A stretch of DNA of 58,133 bases. Origin: Natronococcus sp. A-GB1 (GTDB lineage: Archaea; Halobacteriota; Halobacteria; Halobacteriales; Natrialbaceae). The notes beneath the pieces were generated by a model. The model was given only the letters and a program-made list of their open reading frames with translations. It was not told the origin of the DNA and made no database searches. Position numbers and translations under genes: made by a program. Below are positions 49,879 to 58,133 of this stretch, one piece after another. The stretch lies in assembly GCF_029688845.1 (NCBI RefSeq), contig NZ_JARUKW010000023.1, forward strand, positions 1 through 58,133, written 5' to 3'. Within the stretch, counting starts at the first letter, position 1. Each line of letters starts with the position of its first letter.

Positions 49879-50997
49879 ATGTCTAATATTTCACGAGAGC
49901 TACTAATAGACCTGACAAAAACCGATCAAGATGAAGTTCCCTCTAAGACTATTCGTTTGCTGAAAGCTGTCCGAGAAACACGGATGAAAGCTGGCGAACT
50001 CACTACTGAATGTGACGTATCTCGCAGTACAGTCTATGATATACTTGCTCCCCTTGTTGATGCTGGACTCATCGACCAGACCAATGATGGGTCTCTTCTG
50101 ACTGGTGCTGGTGCAATCGTCCTGCGTCTCTTTATGCGATTAGATACACAGGAACGATCTGCACTCGCTCGATTACCAATTTCTTCTTCTCGGAGGGATC
50201 TCTTAGATCTGCTTGCAACTCGGCCAGCGACGAAGAGCGAACTTAATGATTGGTGTCAGAATCTCTCATATTCTGCAATTCGACTTGCTACTGACCAATT
50301 TCACGAGAAAGGATTAATTCATCTCAATAAGTCACGACAGTACGAACTCACGAATGATGGACGTACTGCCATCGAATGTGAGCGCCGTCTCTTAATTCAG
50401 ATCGAAACAATTCTTGATAATATCTCGTTTTTTCGTCACACTACAATTTCGTGCGCTAGCTTTCCGGTTCACGCCATCGATGAAACGTGGCTGGTTACAG
50501 GACCAAAAGAGTACCCACGAGCGGAGCGAAATGAGTATGTCTCGTTTTTGAAATCGCTTGACCCAACAGAGACCGACCAAATTTGCCTTTTTTCGGCATA
50601 TTACGACCACGAGATGGCCGAGTTATATCTCGATAGATTTCTGGACGAAGGCGTACAAATCGATATCATTAGTCCGCAGAGCGCACTCTACAATGTACCT
50701 ACTGCACGGCCCAAAGCACGGTTAGTTCGAAATGCGCTCAAAGCACCTAATCTGAGCTGGCAATTGTGTTCTGAGTCTATCCCAGTTGGATGCACTCTCA
50801 TCGATCGCGATTATGTTGTCTTCTACCCTCGACAGCCACTAGGTGCGGTTTCTGAATCTGGGACACTTTTTTCAGAAGATCAGGAGGTTATCGAGTGGGC
50901 TCGCGAGTTGTTTGCGGCATATATGTCAAAATCAAAGCCACCAAGACAGCAGATTTTACGGACAATCTGGTCTCTCGGGTTTGACCTTCCACCGTAG
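49879..50997 (+). CDS. double winged-helix transcriptional regulator
   Basis: The 372-residue protein has two predicted winged helices: residues 20-75 (MKAGELTTECDVSRSTVYDI, then VDAGLIDQTNDGS) and 105-165 (RRDLLDLLATRPATKSELND, then FHEKGLIHLNKSRQYELTND). A C-terminal alpha/beta domain (about 210-340, LFSAYYDHEMAELYLDRFLD, VQIDIISPQSALY, VGCTLIDRDYVVFYP) resembles effector or FilR1-like domains of archaeal regulators. The coding sequence is relatively A/T-rich. No metabolic partner adjoins it. A role in sensing and repression is inferred. Confidence 0.75.
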   Translation: MSNISRELLIDLTKTDQDEVPSKTIRLLKAVRETRMKAGELTTECDVSRSTVYDILAPLVDAGLIDQTNDGSLLTGAGAIVLRLFMRLDTQERSALARLPISSSRRDLLDLLATRPATKSELNDWCQNLSYSAIRLATDQFHEKGLIHLNKSRQYELTNDGRTAIECERRLLIQIETILDNISFFRHTTISCASFPVHAIDETWLVTGPKEYPRAERNEYVSFLKSLDPTETDQICLFSAYYDHEMAELYLDRFLDEGVQIDIISPQSALYNVPTARPKARLVRNALKAPNLSWQLCSESIPVGCTLIDRDYVVFYPRQPLGAVSESGTLFSEDQEVIEWARELFAAYMSKSKPPRQQILRTIWSLGFDLPP

Positions 50998-51640
50998 ACA
51001 ACCAGCTAAAAATTTGCTTACGTGTCAGAGGGTTGTCTCAGATGTGAGTGCCACTGAACAGTGTCCACGCCGGTAACTAATTATCACCTTCTCTTCGTAT
51101 GAATTGACATTGGATACGATGGCAGTAACGGATCGAAAAAGACAGACAGCAACCTACGATCGAGAAATTATACCCAGAGGAGGGTGCAGCCCTCGGTATA
51201 TTTCCTTTCAGACTTCTCGAGTGAGTAGTCCGTTTAGAGCACTGGCTAATGATCTCTGTGAGATCGGACGTGTGAGTGAAGCACACGTCCAGGTTTTGTC
51301 GCCCATGTTGATTTCCTGGAACGACATATGTATAGACAAATTCCTTCATTAAGGCTCTTGCGGCCGTTGGGAGCCTCTCTGGATAAGCTGACTGGCGACT
51401 ATCCTCGATATTGTCGAATACTCTCGATATTAAGCGCCGTTACTCCGGACTCGGGTGCAGTCACCTCGCTTCAAATTGGTACCTTGAGCGGTGACTGCCC
51501 CCGACGGAGGGCGTCGTTCGGTCTGTGGATGTCCGATCAGTCGCCTTTGAGACGAACCGATTTCGAACACCGATTAGCTCGACGACGGACAGCTCGGCAG
51601 CGGTTGCGTCTGAGACTGTCCGTCACCAAGACCTGCAATC
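50998..51640. other. intergenic region before the large unknown gene pair
   Basis: About 640 bases with no supported gene. It holds a perfect 9-base hairpin at 51266-51290. Given that a possible replication or maintenance protein follows, this region could contain its control or origin sequences, but I see no iterated repeat in it. Confidence 0.4.
51266..51290. repeat. 9-bp stem hairpin
   Basis: GGACGTGTG (51266-51274) and CACACGTCC (51282-51290) pair perfectly around AGTGAAG. It is followed by AGGTTTTGTC. It may be a regulator site or a terminator of an unseen transcript. Confidence 0.5.
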
Positions 51641-51943
51641 ATGACGCCATCAAACCTTTCGTATCAACGGAACAAAGGCTTTGCCCCTACAGGAGGCAGC
51701 CGATTAGACGACGATACCGCTACGGAACAGCCCAAACAACCAAACAATTACCAGCAAACGGATAGTGGCAACCTCCCGTCCCCTCCTGATGTTGAGGGAG
51801 AGGTTACCTGCCATTCGGTAAGTGAAAGCAAGGGCCCGGTCTGTGGCACAGTCAACCGACTCTGTGTCGTACCCCAATTGCGGGTGTTGGAGGAACGAGG
51901 TCGGTGTCGTGATGACCTGCAGCAGATGGTGGTCTCGCGATGA
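51641..51943 (+). CDS. 100-residue protein coupled to the large unknown gene
   Basis: The protein begins MTPSNLSYQRNKGFAPTGGS and has a disordered Gln/Pro/Asn-rich first half and a second half with HSVSESKGPVCGTVNRLCVV and RVLEERGRCRDDLQQMVVSR. Its TGA overlaps the ATG of the 921-residue gene (ATGA at 51940-51943), indicating translational coupling. No family is recognised. The conserved coupling suggests a functional partner. Confidence 0.6.
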   Translation: MTPSNLSYQRNKGFAPTGGSRLDDDTATEQPKQPNNYQQTDSGNLPSPPDVEGEVTCHSVSESKGPVCGTVNRLCVVPQLRVLEERGRCRDDLQQMVVSR

Positions 51944-54705
51944 GTGCGGGAATCACTGTTCGTCAAAGTGACCTGATCTCGGCAGACGCTCAGATTGGAC
52001 CTGATGTCGCTTGGACTGCACCCCGACTCCATCGTGAGTTATTCGATTCCCACACCAAGATGGGACAACAACTCATCCATGCAATTGCGACCGTCCTCGA
52101 GAATCAGGATGACCCGTATCGCGTACTCGAAGAGATTGGTGTCCATGCGCTCGATGGAACCTACGCCGATCTCTGTATCGGGGCGATGAGCGGGGACAGA
52201 GAGGATCTGTGGGAACTCCTTCGTATCAGTCGACAGCTCGGCTCCGGCCAAACGTCACTCGACCTCCGTTCTCCTCGCGGTGACCTTGAGCAAGCGGCAA
52301 TCCCAATCCTTGCTGCAAGCAGCGTTACGCCTGAGATTGCGATCCGACTCGACGCTCGATTTCTCGACCGGAAGACCAAACATCGTCGCGATGTCCTTGA
52401 GCTCTGTCTCGCATTAGCCGAAGGCTGTCGAGTTCATCTTGTTGTGACCGGTCAAGTTGGGAGAATACTGTGGGAGGACCATCGGAACCAACTCCCGGTA
52501 AGCGTTACAGAGCCGTTCGATCCACGTACCACACCCTCTCCCGGTACGCCACAATCAGTTGCAGATCGGGTCAAGACTGCACGCAAAACCCTCGACACCG
52601 ACGGAACAGCAACGGCAGTTCTGCGTGCGCTCCGTCTCGAGAACGCTGAGATGCTCAGTTACAATGCTCTCTCACGAGAGCTCAGTCTTACCGAAGCAAA
52701 CCGGCGACAGATCGCCCTGAAGCTCGATAAAAAACTCGAACTCGCGGAACGGATCAACTATCCTGACGGGGGACGAGGATTATCGCTCAGACCGGCTGGC
52801 CGCGCGTATCTTGACGCACTCGATCAAGAGATCGGTAGACAGCAGTCTCTTCCGGGTACTGCTGCCGACGTTACGTCACCCCCAAAGTCGTCCGACTATT
52901 GCCGTGTAACCCTGCGCGCACACGAGGGGGTGGAGGACAGCAGGGCCGATCAACCGACTGGAGACCGGCCCGCCGGTGAAGCAGCGACGGTCGCTTCGGC
53001 CGACGACTACGCCCCGAAGCACGTCCAGCCGGTGTATGTGGAGACACCGTCTGCCGAGGCCGCTCGTGCAGCCGCAGAATCCGGTGAAATTGCCCTCGTC
53101 GACGCTCCGGCTCAGAGTCTGAAAGGGAGGGACGGAGAAACAGACGCTCGAGTAATAGGCTGGAGCTACGATGGCTCTGGTGAACTCACTGTCTCTGCCA
53201 CCTACGTCAATCCCTGCCAGTACACGACGTGTATCGCAAGAGCGTTAGCGAGTCACTGGACGTGGGATCGAATCCTTACCGCGGATGTCTTGGAGGAACT
53301 CTTCGCGGACACCAGCCGTCGCATCCTCAGTGATGCTCGGAATATCGGCGGTCTCACCGACGAACGCTATGAGAATCCCGAGCGGTTCATCGAGTTCTAC
53401 AGAGAGCAGGAGGAACTGCTGTGTAAACTCACTCGAGAACTCGCAGCCGGAGACTATACGGACGAGTCAGCAAAACGGAGCGAGATAACGCAGTTCGCTA
53501 AAGGACTCGCTGGCTCGATTGTACAGCTGCTCGATCTCGTTGGTGTTGAGCTGAGTCGTGAAGTTCGCCTTCCCGAGTTTTCGCGCAACTGGTCGGGCTC
53601 GAAGCGCCGGCGAACACTCTGTCGAACCCTCGCACACAGCTGTGCGATCGAGTCGCTGTACGGTCATCACGTTGCGTATCGGCATCTATACGAACAGCGT
53701 GATAACCGTCGCGAAGCGGCGATGGATCTGCGGGTTGATGCTCGCGATCCACTCGGCGAGCTCGTTGGTTCGCTCGTGGTCGTTGGCCCTGGTGTTTCCA
53801 GTCTCGAGGATGAGTTACGATCGGCACTCCGCTCTCCAAGTAATCTCCACGACGACGCCCCGGAAATCGCGGTTCGGATTCCCGTTCGGACAGCCACCAC
53901 GCGGAGTATCGTCGCTCAAACTGTCCGCCGAATGTGCGACCGAAAGCATCTGGAGCCGACCCGTGAAGCTGTGTCGTTGTTTCACGGGCTTCTCTCAAGT
54001 GGCTACGACGTGGCTCGAGCGATGTACTACGGACTAGAACAGGAGGATCGGTGGCGGGAGATACACATCGACGAAGTTCGGCGTTCGCTGGCCCATCTTG
54101 ACCCTGATCGGCTGCTATCAGAGACTGATGTGACTCCCACTATGCAAAAGGCGTTGAGCGTATTGTTCGGGGCTGATTATCCGCTCTCCGGAGCTGAAAT
54201 CGCTCGTCGAGCAGGGATCTCCTCTGAAAGCTTCCGGCAGAACCGGAAAGGGTTCGTCCTCGCCGATTTGTTACGCGAAGTCCCCGAAGGATGGCGGCTA
54301 TCGCTGTCGTTCGCTGATGAACGATACGGAAGGGACGTCCTTCCGTGGCTTTTCGTTGATGAGCCGAAGGAGCAACCGCACCTTCCGTCGCTTGATTTCC
54401 GGACACCGATGGATGTTCTCTACGAACTTGCAACGTCTCTCGTCGATAAGCCTGCTCGATTCGGCGATCCCGATGATGTTCTCTATTGGGGGTTCTCGCT
54501 CCCCCCTGATCCAGAGGGGGTTATCGATCATCGACAGTCAGCTCTCGAAGCGTTGTGCAAGGAGTGGTCGTGGCTCGATGCAATCCTGCCGATGATCAAA
54601 GCGGCGTGTGAATCGCCGGAATCTGATCCTGCGTCTGATCCGGTACTGATGGGATCGACTGTTTCTCAACAACCGCTTCTACAAACTCCCGGAGAGAGAG
54701 CGTGA
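51940..54705 (+). CDS. 921-residue protein of unknown function with HTH segments
   Basis: The sequence starts MSAGITVRQSDLISADAQIG. Residues 15-190 look like a compact alpha/beta domain (RLDARFLDRKTKHRRDVLEL, VHLVVTGQVGRILW). A winged-helix-like segment follows at about 225-290 (MLSYNALSRELSLTEANRRQ, YPDGGRGLSLRPAGRAYLDA), and another near 730-790 (SGAEIARRAGISSESFRQNR, VLADLLREVPEGWRLSLSFA). Between them are an acidic linker and a large helical region. No ATPase, nuclease or polymerase motif is evident. Size, HTH segments and plasmid context allow a replication or maintenance protein, comparable in length to haloarchaeal RepH-type proteins, but I cannot confirm homology. Confidence 0.7.
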   Translation: MSAGITVRQSDLISADAQIGPDVAWTAPRLHRELFDSHTKMGQQLIHAIATVLENQDDPYRVLEEIGVHALDGTYADLCIGAMSGDREDLWELLRISRQLGSGQTSLDLRSPRGDLEQAAIPILAASSVTPEIAIRLDARFLDRKTKHRRDVLELCLALAEGCRVHLVVTGQVGRILWEDHRNQLPVSVTEPFDPRTTPSPGTPQSVADRVKTARKTLDTDGTATAVLRALRLENAEMLSYNALSRELSLTEANRRQIALKLDKKLELAERINYPDGGRGLSLRPAGRAYLDALDQEIGRQQSLPGTAADVTSPPKSSDYCRVTLRAHEGVEDSRADQPTGDRPAGEAATVASADDYAPKHVQPVYVETPSAEAARAAAESGEIALVDAPAQSLKGRDGETDARVIGWSYDGSGELTVSATYVNPCQYTTCIARALASHWTWDRILTADVLEELFADTSRRILSDARNIGGLTDERYENPERFIEFYREQEELLCKLTRELAAGDYTDESAKRSEITQFAKGLAGSIVQLLDLVGVELSREVRLPEFSRNWSGSKRRRTLCRTLAHSCAIESLYGHHVAYRHLYEQRDNRREAAMDLRVDARDPLGELVGSLVVVGPGVSSLEDELRSALRSPSNLHDDAPEIAVRIPVRTATTRSIVAQTVRRMCDRKHLEPTREAVSLFHGLLSSGYDVARAMYYGLEQEDRWREIHIDEVRRSLAHLDPDRLLSETDVTPTMQKALSVLFGADYPLSGAEIARRAGISSESFRQNRKGFVLADLLREVPEGWRLSLSFADERYGRDVLPWLFVDEPKEQPHLPSLDFRTPMDVLYELATSLVDKPARFGDPDDVLYWGFSLPPDPEGVIDHRQSALEALCKEWSWLDAILPMIKAACESPESDPASDPVLMGSTVSQQPLLQTPGERA

Positions 54706-54821
54706 TGCTCTCGATAACTGCCCGGTCTGTACATCCCAAATCACGGCAACACGGATCCGGTCGTGCTCGAGTTATCGAGACTACGTTTGGCTGCAAGACT
54801 GAAATAGTAGAAACATTGGCA

Positions 54822-54828
54822 TTTATAG
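54822..54828 (+). promoter_or_regulatory. TATA box of tbp
   Basis: TTTATAG lies 26-32 bases before the tbp ATG at 54854, consistent with a leaderless or nearly leaderless message. Confidence 0.5.
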
Positions 54829-54853
54829 TACCTACATACGTGCTTGGTGACAC

Positions 54854-55414
54854 ATGACAGGCCCACAGGACTCAATCGAGATTGAAAACGTAGTCGTATC
54901 ATCCGGCATTGGGCAAGAACTCGACCTCCAGAGCGTCGCAATGGACCTTGAGGGAGCTGACTACAATCCTGAACAGTTCCCGGGTCTTGTTTATCGTACC
55001 ACAGACCCCATATCTGCTGCCCTGATCTTCCGTTCCGGGAAGACCGTATGTACTGGTGCCAAAAGCGTTGAGAACGTCCACGAGAGTCTGGAAATCGTTT
55101 TCGAGGAACTTCGTGACCTGCACATTGAGGTTGAAGAGGATCCAGAGATCATCGTTCAGAATATCGTCAGCAGTGCCGATCTCGGGCGAAGCCTCAATTT
55201 GAATGCGATCGCGATTGGTCTTGGTCTCGAGAATATCGAATACGAACCAGAGCAGTTTCCGGGACTGGTTTATCGACTTGACGAGCCTGATGTTGTTGCT
55301 CTCCTCTTTGGCTCCGGAAAACTGGTTGTCACTGGTGGGGAGGAGGTTGACGACGCTAGACAAGCTATCGATGTAATTGTCGAACGTCTCGAGGACCTCG
55401 GTCTACTCGAGTAG
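54854..55414 (+). CDS. tbp: TATA-box-binding protein
   Basis: The 186-residue protein is a complete archaeal TBP with the two-fold pseudo-repeat: IENVVVSSGIGQELDLQSVA with PEQFPGLVYRTTDP, and IVQNIVSSADLGRSLNLNAI with EPEQFPGLVYRLDEP. Each repeat ends in the strand pair ALIFRSGKTVCTGAKS or ALLFGSGKLVVTGGEE. It binds the TATA element and recruits TFB. Haloarchaeal genomes hold several tbp genes, and one on the same replicon as a tfb (6079) may form a dedicated promoter-recognition pair. Confidence 0.96.
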   Translation: MTGPQDSIEIENVVVSSGIGQELDLQSVAMDLEGADYNPEQFPGLVYRTTDPISAALIFRSGKTVCTGAKSVENVHESLEIVFEELRDLHIEVEEDPEIIVQNIVSSADLGRSLNLNAIAIGLGLENIEYEPEQFPGLVYRLDEPDVVALLFGSGKLVVTGGEEVDDARQAIDVIVERLEDLGLLE

Positions 55415-55673
55415 TATCACCCAAGTCGCCCAGTGGTCTTGGGCATCCCATTTCGAGTCGTTTTGACATTGAAGTGAGCTGCGATTGAGAGTGGATTACT
55501 GAAACAGTCAATGATCTGGTCACAGTTCTCAGATCTCGATGGAATTTCCATAGTCGTGTCTGGTACTGTCGGTCCTACATTGATCGGAGATGTCTTCCCA
55601 CCCATGAATAACCCTTAAGTAACATATTCATGAGGAAGACTGAAGGAAGAAACGGTCTTACCAACTACTGACA

Positions 55674-56264
55674 ATGGATCGCAGAAATGCACTTTTGACG
55701 TTCACCGCTGGTACGATCATCACGCCTCTCTCCGGCTGTCTCGATTTCGCTGGTCTTCGTCCGGATAGGGATACTGACCAAGACTCAAACGGCATCGAGG
55801 AGAATTCGGTCGCCGATAATCACGAAAATGACCAGCAGACCGACGAACTGAACGACGACTCCGAGGTAGATTCGAACACTGGAGCGGATGATGAGTCCGA
55901 TGCTAACGATGAGGTGGATGGCGATAAGTCACTGGGTCCCGACGAGGTTGAGCAGCGCGACGCAGGTGAAGATGTCCTCGAGTTCGGCGCTCTCCAGATC
56001 ATCGACTACGAGGAGCAGATTGAGGAATTCGAATATGATGAGCAAGTCAGCTATACGGGAGCGGTCAAGAACGTCGGTGACGAAGCGTACGGATCGGTGA
56101 CGATTGAAGTGAGAGTCTACGACGAAGACGATGACGAGTTAGGAAGTCACCGCGATCTAACGCCTGAACTCGAGGGGGGCGAAACGTGGCGTTTCGAGAT
56201 TGCACCCCATAGCCGACCTGAGGAGATCACCGATCACGACATCGCTGTGACAGGCGAACGGTGA
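55674..56264 (+). CDS. secreted lipoprotein with FxLYD-like domain
   Basis: The 196-residue protein has a signal region MDRRNALLTFTAGTIITPLS ending in a lipobox at GC, so it should be lipid-anchored outside the cell. The two arginines make Tat export plausible. An extremely acidic Asp/Glu/Ser linker follows (residues 30-95). The C-terminal 95 residues form a beta domain (GALQIIDYEEQIEEFEYDEQ, VSYTGAVKNVGDEAYGSVTI, LEGGETWRFEI) of the FxLYD type found in extracellular archaeal proteins. The ligand is unknown. Confidence 0.82.
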   Translation: MDRRNALLTFTAGTIITPLSGCLDFAGLRPDRDTDQDSNGIEENSVADNHENDQQTDELNDDSEVDSNTGADDESDANDEVDGDKSLGPDEVEQRDAGEDVLEFGALQIIDYEEQIEEFEYDEQVSYTGAVKNVGDEAYGSVTIEVRVYDEDDDELGSHRDLTPELEGGETWRFEIAPHSRPEEITDHDIAVTGER

Positions 56265-56279
56265 GTCGCTAAACTCATT

Positions 56280-56777
56280 CTACCCTTGGTCTTGATTCTG
56301 CCACTGCTCCTGAAGTAGGAGGACGTTGTCGCGGATCGCTTCGACCCATTCATCGAGTGTGTCGTACTTCTCGTGAGGGTCATAAAGGATACTTCGCAAC
56401 TGCTCGTTTTCTTGCTCGAGTTTTTCTACACGCGCTTCGAGGTCGTCGAATCTGCGTCGGACTGCTCGCTCCTCGATTGGGGTCAGTTCGTATCTCTCTT
56501 GGGCCTCGCTGAGGACGTCTCTCCCTATATCAGCTATCTGGTATGTGTATCCCTCTTGTGGAACTTTTCCGTCGGGTCCAGTGTCAGTTCGATCGACCAG
56601 ATTCTGTGCCATCATCTCGCGAAGGTGGTGGTTGATCAGGCTCGAGTCGAGTTCGGTGTCCTGGGTGATCAGTGACTTCTGGACGGTACCACCTCGAGTC
56701 CGAATCGACATGAGAATCCTATGTCGCTTTGGCGAGAGATTCTTTGCAATTTCCCACGGCTCATGATTCTGTGCCAT
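56280..56777 (-). CDS. winged-helix transcriptional regulator with coiled coil
   Basis: The 165-residue protein begins MAQNHEPWEIAKNLSPKRHR. It has an N-terminal winged helix (ILMSIRTRGGTVQKSLITQD, LDSSLINHHLREMMAQNLVD, wing YTYQIADIGRDVLSEA) and a C-terminal Leu-heptad coiled coil (DLEARVEKLEQENEQLRSIL) for dimerisation. It converges on the lipoprotein gene with 15 bases between. The regulated genes are unknown. Autoregulation through the 56778-57400 region is possible. Confidence 0.82.
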   Translation of the reverse strand: MAQNHEPWEIAKNLSPKRHRILMSIRTRGGTVQKSLITQDTELDSSLINHHLREMMAQNLVDRTDTGPDGKVPQEGYTYQIADIGRDVLSEAQERYELTPIEERAVRRRFDDLEARVEKLEQENEQLRSILYDPHEKYDTLDEWVEAIRDNVLLLQEQWQNQDQG

Positions 56778-57400
56778 ACCTACGTATCAATACCTCTAGT
56801 TATAAAACCACATGTGATTACATACAATTCCGGGTTACCGACTACATATAGTCCGGCTACCCCCACAACGCTAATCTCGAGCAGGCCGCGTTGAGGCTCC
56901 GCGACTATAGCCTCGAGGGAGTATCAACGAAGCGAGAAGAGAGTGAAACATCGACTAAGCTATAGCAGGTCAAATCTCAACCAAAGCGGTAGAGCGCCAA
57001 CAGCAGAATGGACATCGAGGAGCTCAGTAAGGAGTGGAGGGCAACGAGCAATAGCAGTGTGGACTATCACCTCGAGAGCAAGGGAGACTATCTGACTGAG
57101 CACCAGCAAAGTGGACTATCAACGAGCTGGTATATAGGTGGACTCTCACCTCGAGTGTAGGCATGCGATCCTGGGTAATCTGAAGGTAGTGTCTGGGGGT
57201 CAACTCTGGCTATAGCATGGAGAGCGAGCACGGAGCGAAGCGGAGTGCGAGCGGCCAGTCGGTAGTGGTGTGGCGCGGTGCTGACTGGGTCGGTCGGTGT
57301 CGATCGCTGGCTCGAGCAGTAGTGGCTGTTGCAGTCCTCAAGTTCACAAATTGGTTGAGATCCCGAAAGAACCATCACTTTGAGGTATGATTATAGTCTT
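56778..57400. other. divergent intergenic region with degenerate repeats
   Basis: About 620 bases between divergent genes, with no supported coding sequence. It contains recurring short strings TGGACTATCACCTCGAG, TGGACTATCAACGAG and TGGACTCTCACCTCGAG around 57060-57155, and several CTATAG and CTCGAG words. They may be regulatory or just low-complexity drift. The promoter of the Tat-exported protein is in the last 40 bases. Confidence 0.4.
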
Positions 57401-58133
57401 ATGAAAGACTCATATACGCGTCGTCACTTTCTTCGAGGTGGTACGGCGACGTCAGTGGCGCTGATAGCGTCTCTGGCAGGATGTATGGCCTTTGACGGTG
57501 GGTCCTCCATGGGTGAAGGGAACCCAGCCAACGCTGGAGCGACGAACATCGACACGGGGGTAACAACGGTGATCGACCCGGCGGCCTACGAGGACCGGTT
57601 CAGCAACGTAGTGGACATCACCGACGATCCCTACAATGCGGATCCGACGGGGGAGGAGGCGATCGACGATGCCCTAATGATGGCTTGGGAGGACGACACG
57701 CTGATCGTGTTCCCACAGGGGCAGTACAAGATGAATCAGGGGTTCCGTCGGACCGGCTGGCGAGATGTTGGTCTAGTCGGACAGAACGCCGTGATTCGGC
57801 ACGGTGAAGTCGACGCGATCAACGGGCATACGGTCGATGAAGGAGAGTACCGCGGCGGGACGATGCTGTTTCGAATCGGGACGATGAGCCAGCCTCACCA
57901 GGGCGAGTTCGTCTTTGGCGGGTTCATCTTCGACTGGGCTCGAGAAAACGCGGGAATGCGGGGACTGTATGCGATGATCAACGACCGGGCGGAGATTCGC
58001 AATATCGCGTTCAATGGCGTCCATGATCTTGGCTCTCATGGAAACATGCGAGTCGCGACGACGTCTCGAGACGCCTTTGCGTTGGTCGATTCGGTCGATA
58101 TGAGCGGCGGCGGGATGCACTATCATGATACGA
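57401..58133 (+). CDS. Tat-exported lipoprotein, possible beta-helix polysaccharide enzyme (partial)
   Basis: ATG at 57401 opens a frame that runs off the window edge, so only about 244 N-terminal residues are seen. The start MKDSYTRRHFLRGGTATSVA is a twin-arginine signal, followed by a lipobox ending LAGC. The mature part contains NVVDITDDPYNADPTGEEAI then DDALMMAWEDDTLIVFPQGQ, which matches the opening of pectate-lyase-like right-handed beta helices where a deduced polymer substrate is bound. GLVGQNAVIRHGEVDA and IRNIAFNGVHDLGS fit the coils. A glycan lyase or hydrolase role is inferred. The catalytic region is beyond the window. Confidence 0.72.
   Translation, partial: MKDSYTRRHFLRGGTATSVALIASLAGCMAFDGGSSMGEGNPANAGATNIDTGVTTVIDPAAYEDRFSNVVDITDDPYNADPTGEEAIDDALMMAWEDDTLIVFPQGQYKMNQGFRRTGWRDVGLVGQNAVIRHGEVDAINGHTVDEGEYRGGTMLFRIGTMSQPHQGEFVFGGFIFDWARENAGMRGLYAMINDRAEIRNIAFNGVHDLGSHGNMRVATTSRDAFALVDSVDMSGGGMHYHDT

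Noticed and set aside
55417-55605. 61-codon minus-strand frame after tbp
   Set aside because: Composition is plausible but there is no motif, no clear promoter spacing and no partner; evidence too weak to list.
1-58133. tRNA or rRNA genes
   Set aside because: I found no cloverleaf-like sequence with TTC-A-loop landmarks and no rRNA core sequence while reading; a covariance-model scan would be needed to be certain.

Overview
The window looks like part of a large plasmid or megaplasmid of an extremely halophilic archaeon (Halobacteria, possibly Natrialbales-like). The proteins are acidic. TATA boxes lie about 25-35 bases upstream of start codons, in several places giving leaderless transcripts. 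TFB and TBP genes, an Orc1/Cdc6 initiator, a HalOD1 protein, F420-type enzymes and Tat-dependent lipoproteins are present. No rRNA, tRNA or CRISPR array was seen. The genus is not determined here.

Layout. (1) 1-7.4 kb is accessory DNA: a TRAM protein, several tiny zinc-finger proteins, a winged-helix protein, two broken padR regulators, an IS6-family element lodged in a wrecked IS630 element, a HalOD1 protein and a TFB gene. (2) 7.4-37.6 kb is a dense carbohydrate-catabolism island: a CUT2-type ABC sugar importer (binding protein, half-size ATPase, permease fused to a Yip1-like tail), an aldo/keto reductase, a TPP enzyme, an F420-type oxidoreductase, an enolase-superfamily sugar-acid dehydratase, a 42-residue leader gene coupled to an HpcH/HpaI aldolase, an MmsA-like aldehyde dehydrogenase, an IclR regulator, two MFS transporters, an SDR, a Gfo/Idh dehydrogenase, two tandem xylose-isomerase-like TIM barrels, a zinc dehydrogenase resembling scyllo-inosose 3-dehydrogenase, a tungsten aldehyde:ferredoxin oxidoreductase with two MoaD-like partners, PEP synthase and a type II NADH dehydrogenase-like flavoprotein. 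(3) 38-49 kb is the maintenance region: UspA, IS6 debris, a tyrosine recombinase with a dif-like inverted repeat, a ParA operon preceded by a 13-bp-period repeat array, an AAA ATPase-nuclease, an origin with 18-bp iterons on both sides of orc1/cdc6, and an SMC-like gene broken by one stop codon. (4) 49-58 kb holds zinc-ribbon and winged-helix regulators, an unrecognised 921-residue protein translationally coupled to a small partner, TBP, a lipoprotein, a regulator, and the start of a Tat-exported protein cut by the window edge.

How it may work together. The most economical reading of the island is import of a cyclitol or related polyol/sugar acid, oxidation by the Gfo/Idh and zinc dehydrogenases, rearrangement by the TIM-barrel enzymes, dehydration to a 2-keto-3-deoxy acid, aldol cleavage, aldehyde oxidation by the tungsten enzyme or aldehyde dehydrogenase, and return of pyruvate to PEP by PpsA. 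This is inference from family membership and gene order. Palindromes GTTTGA-N5-TCAAAC beside the binding-protein, reductase and iclR genes suggest one IclR-type regulon.
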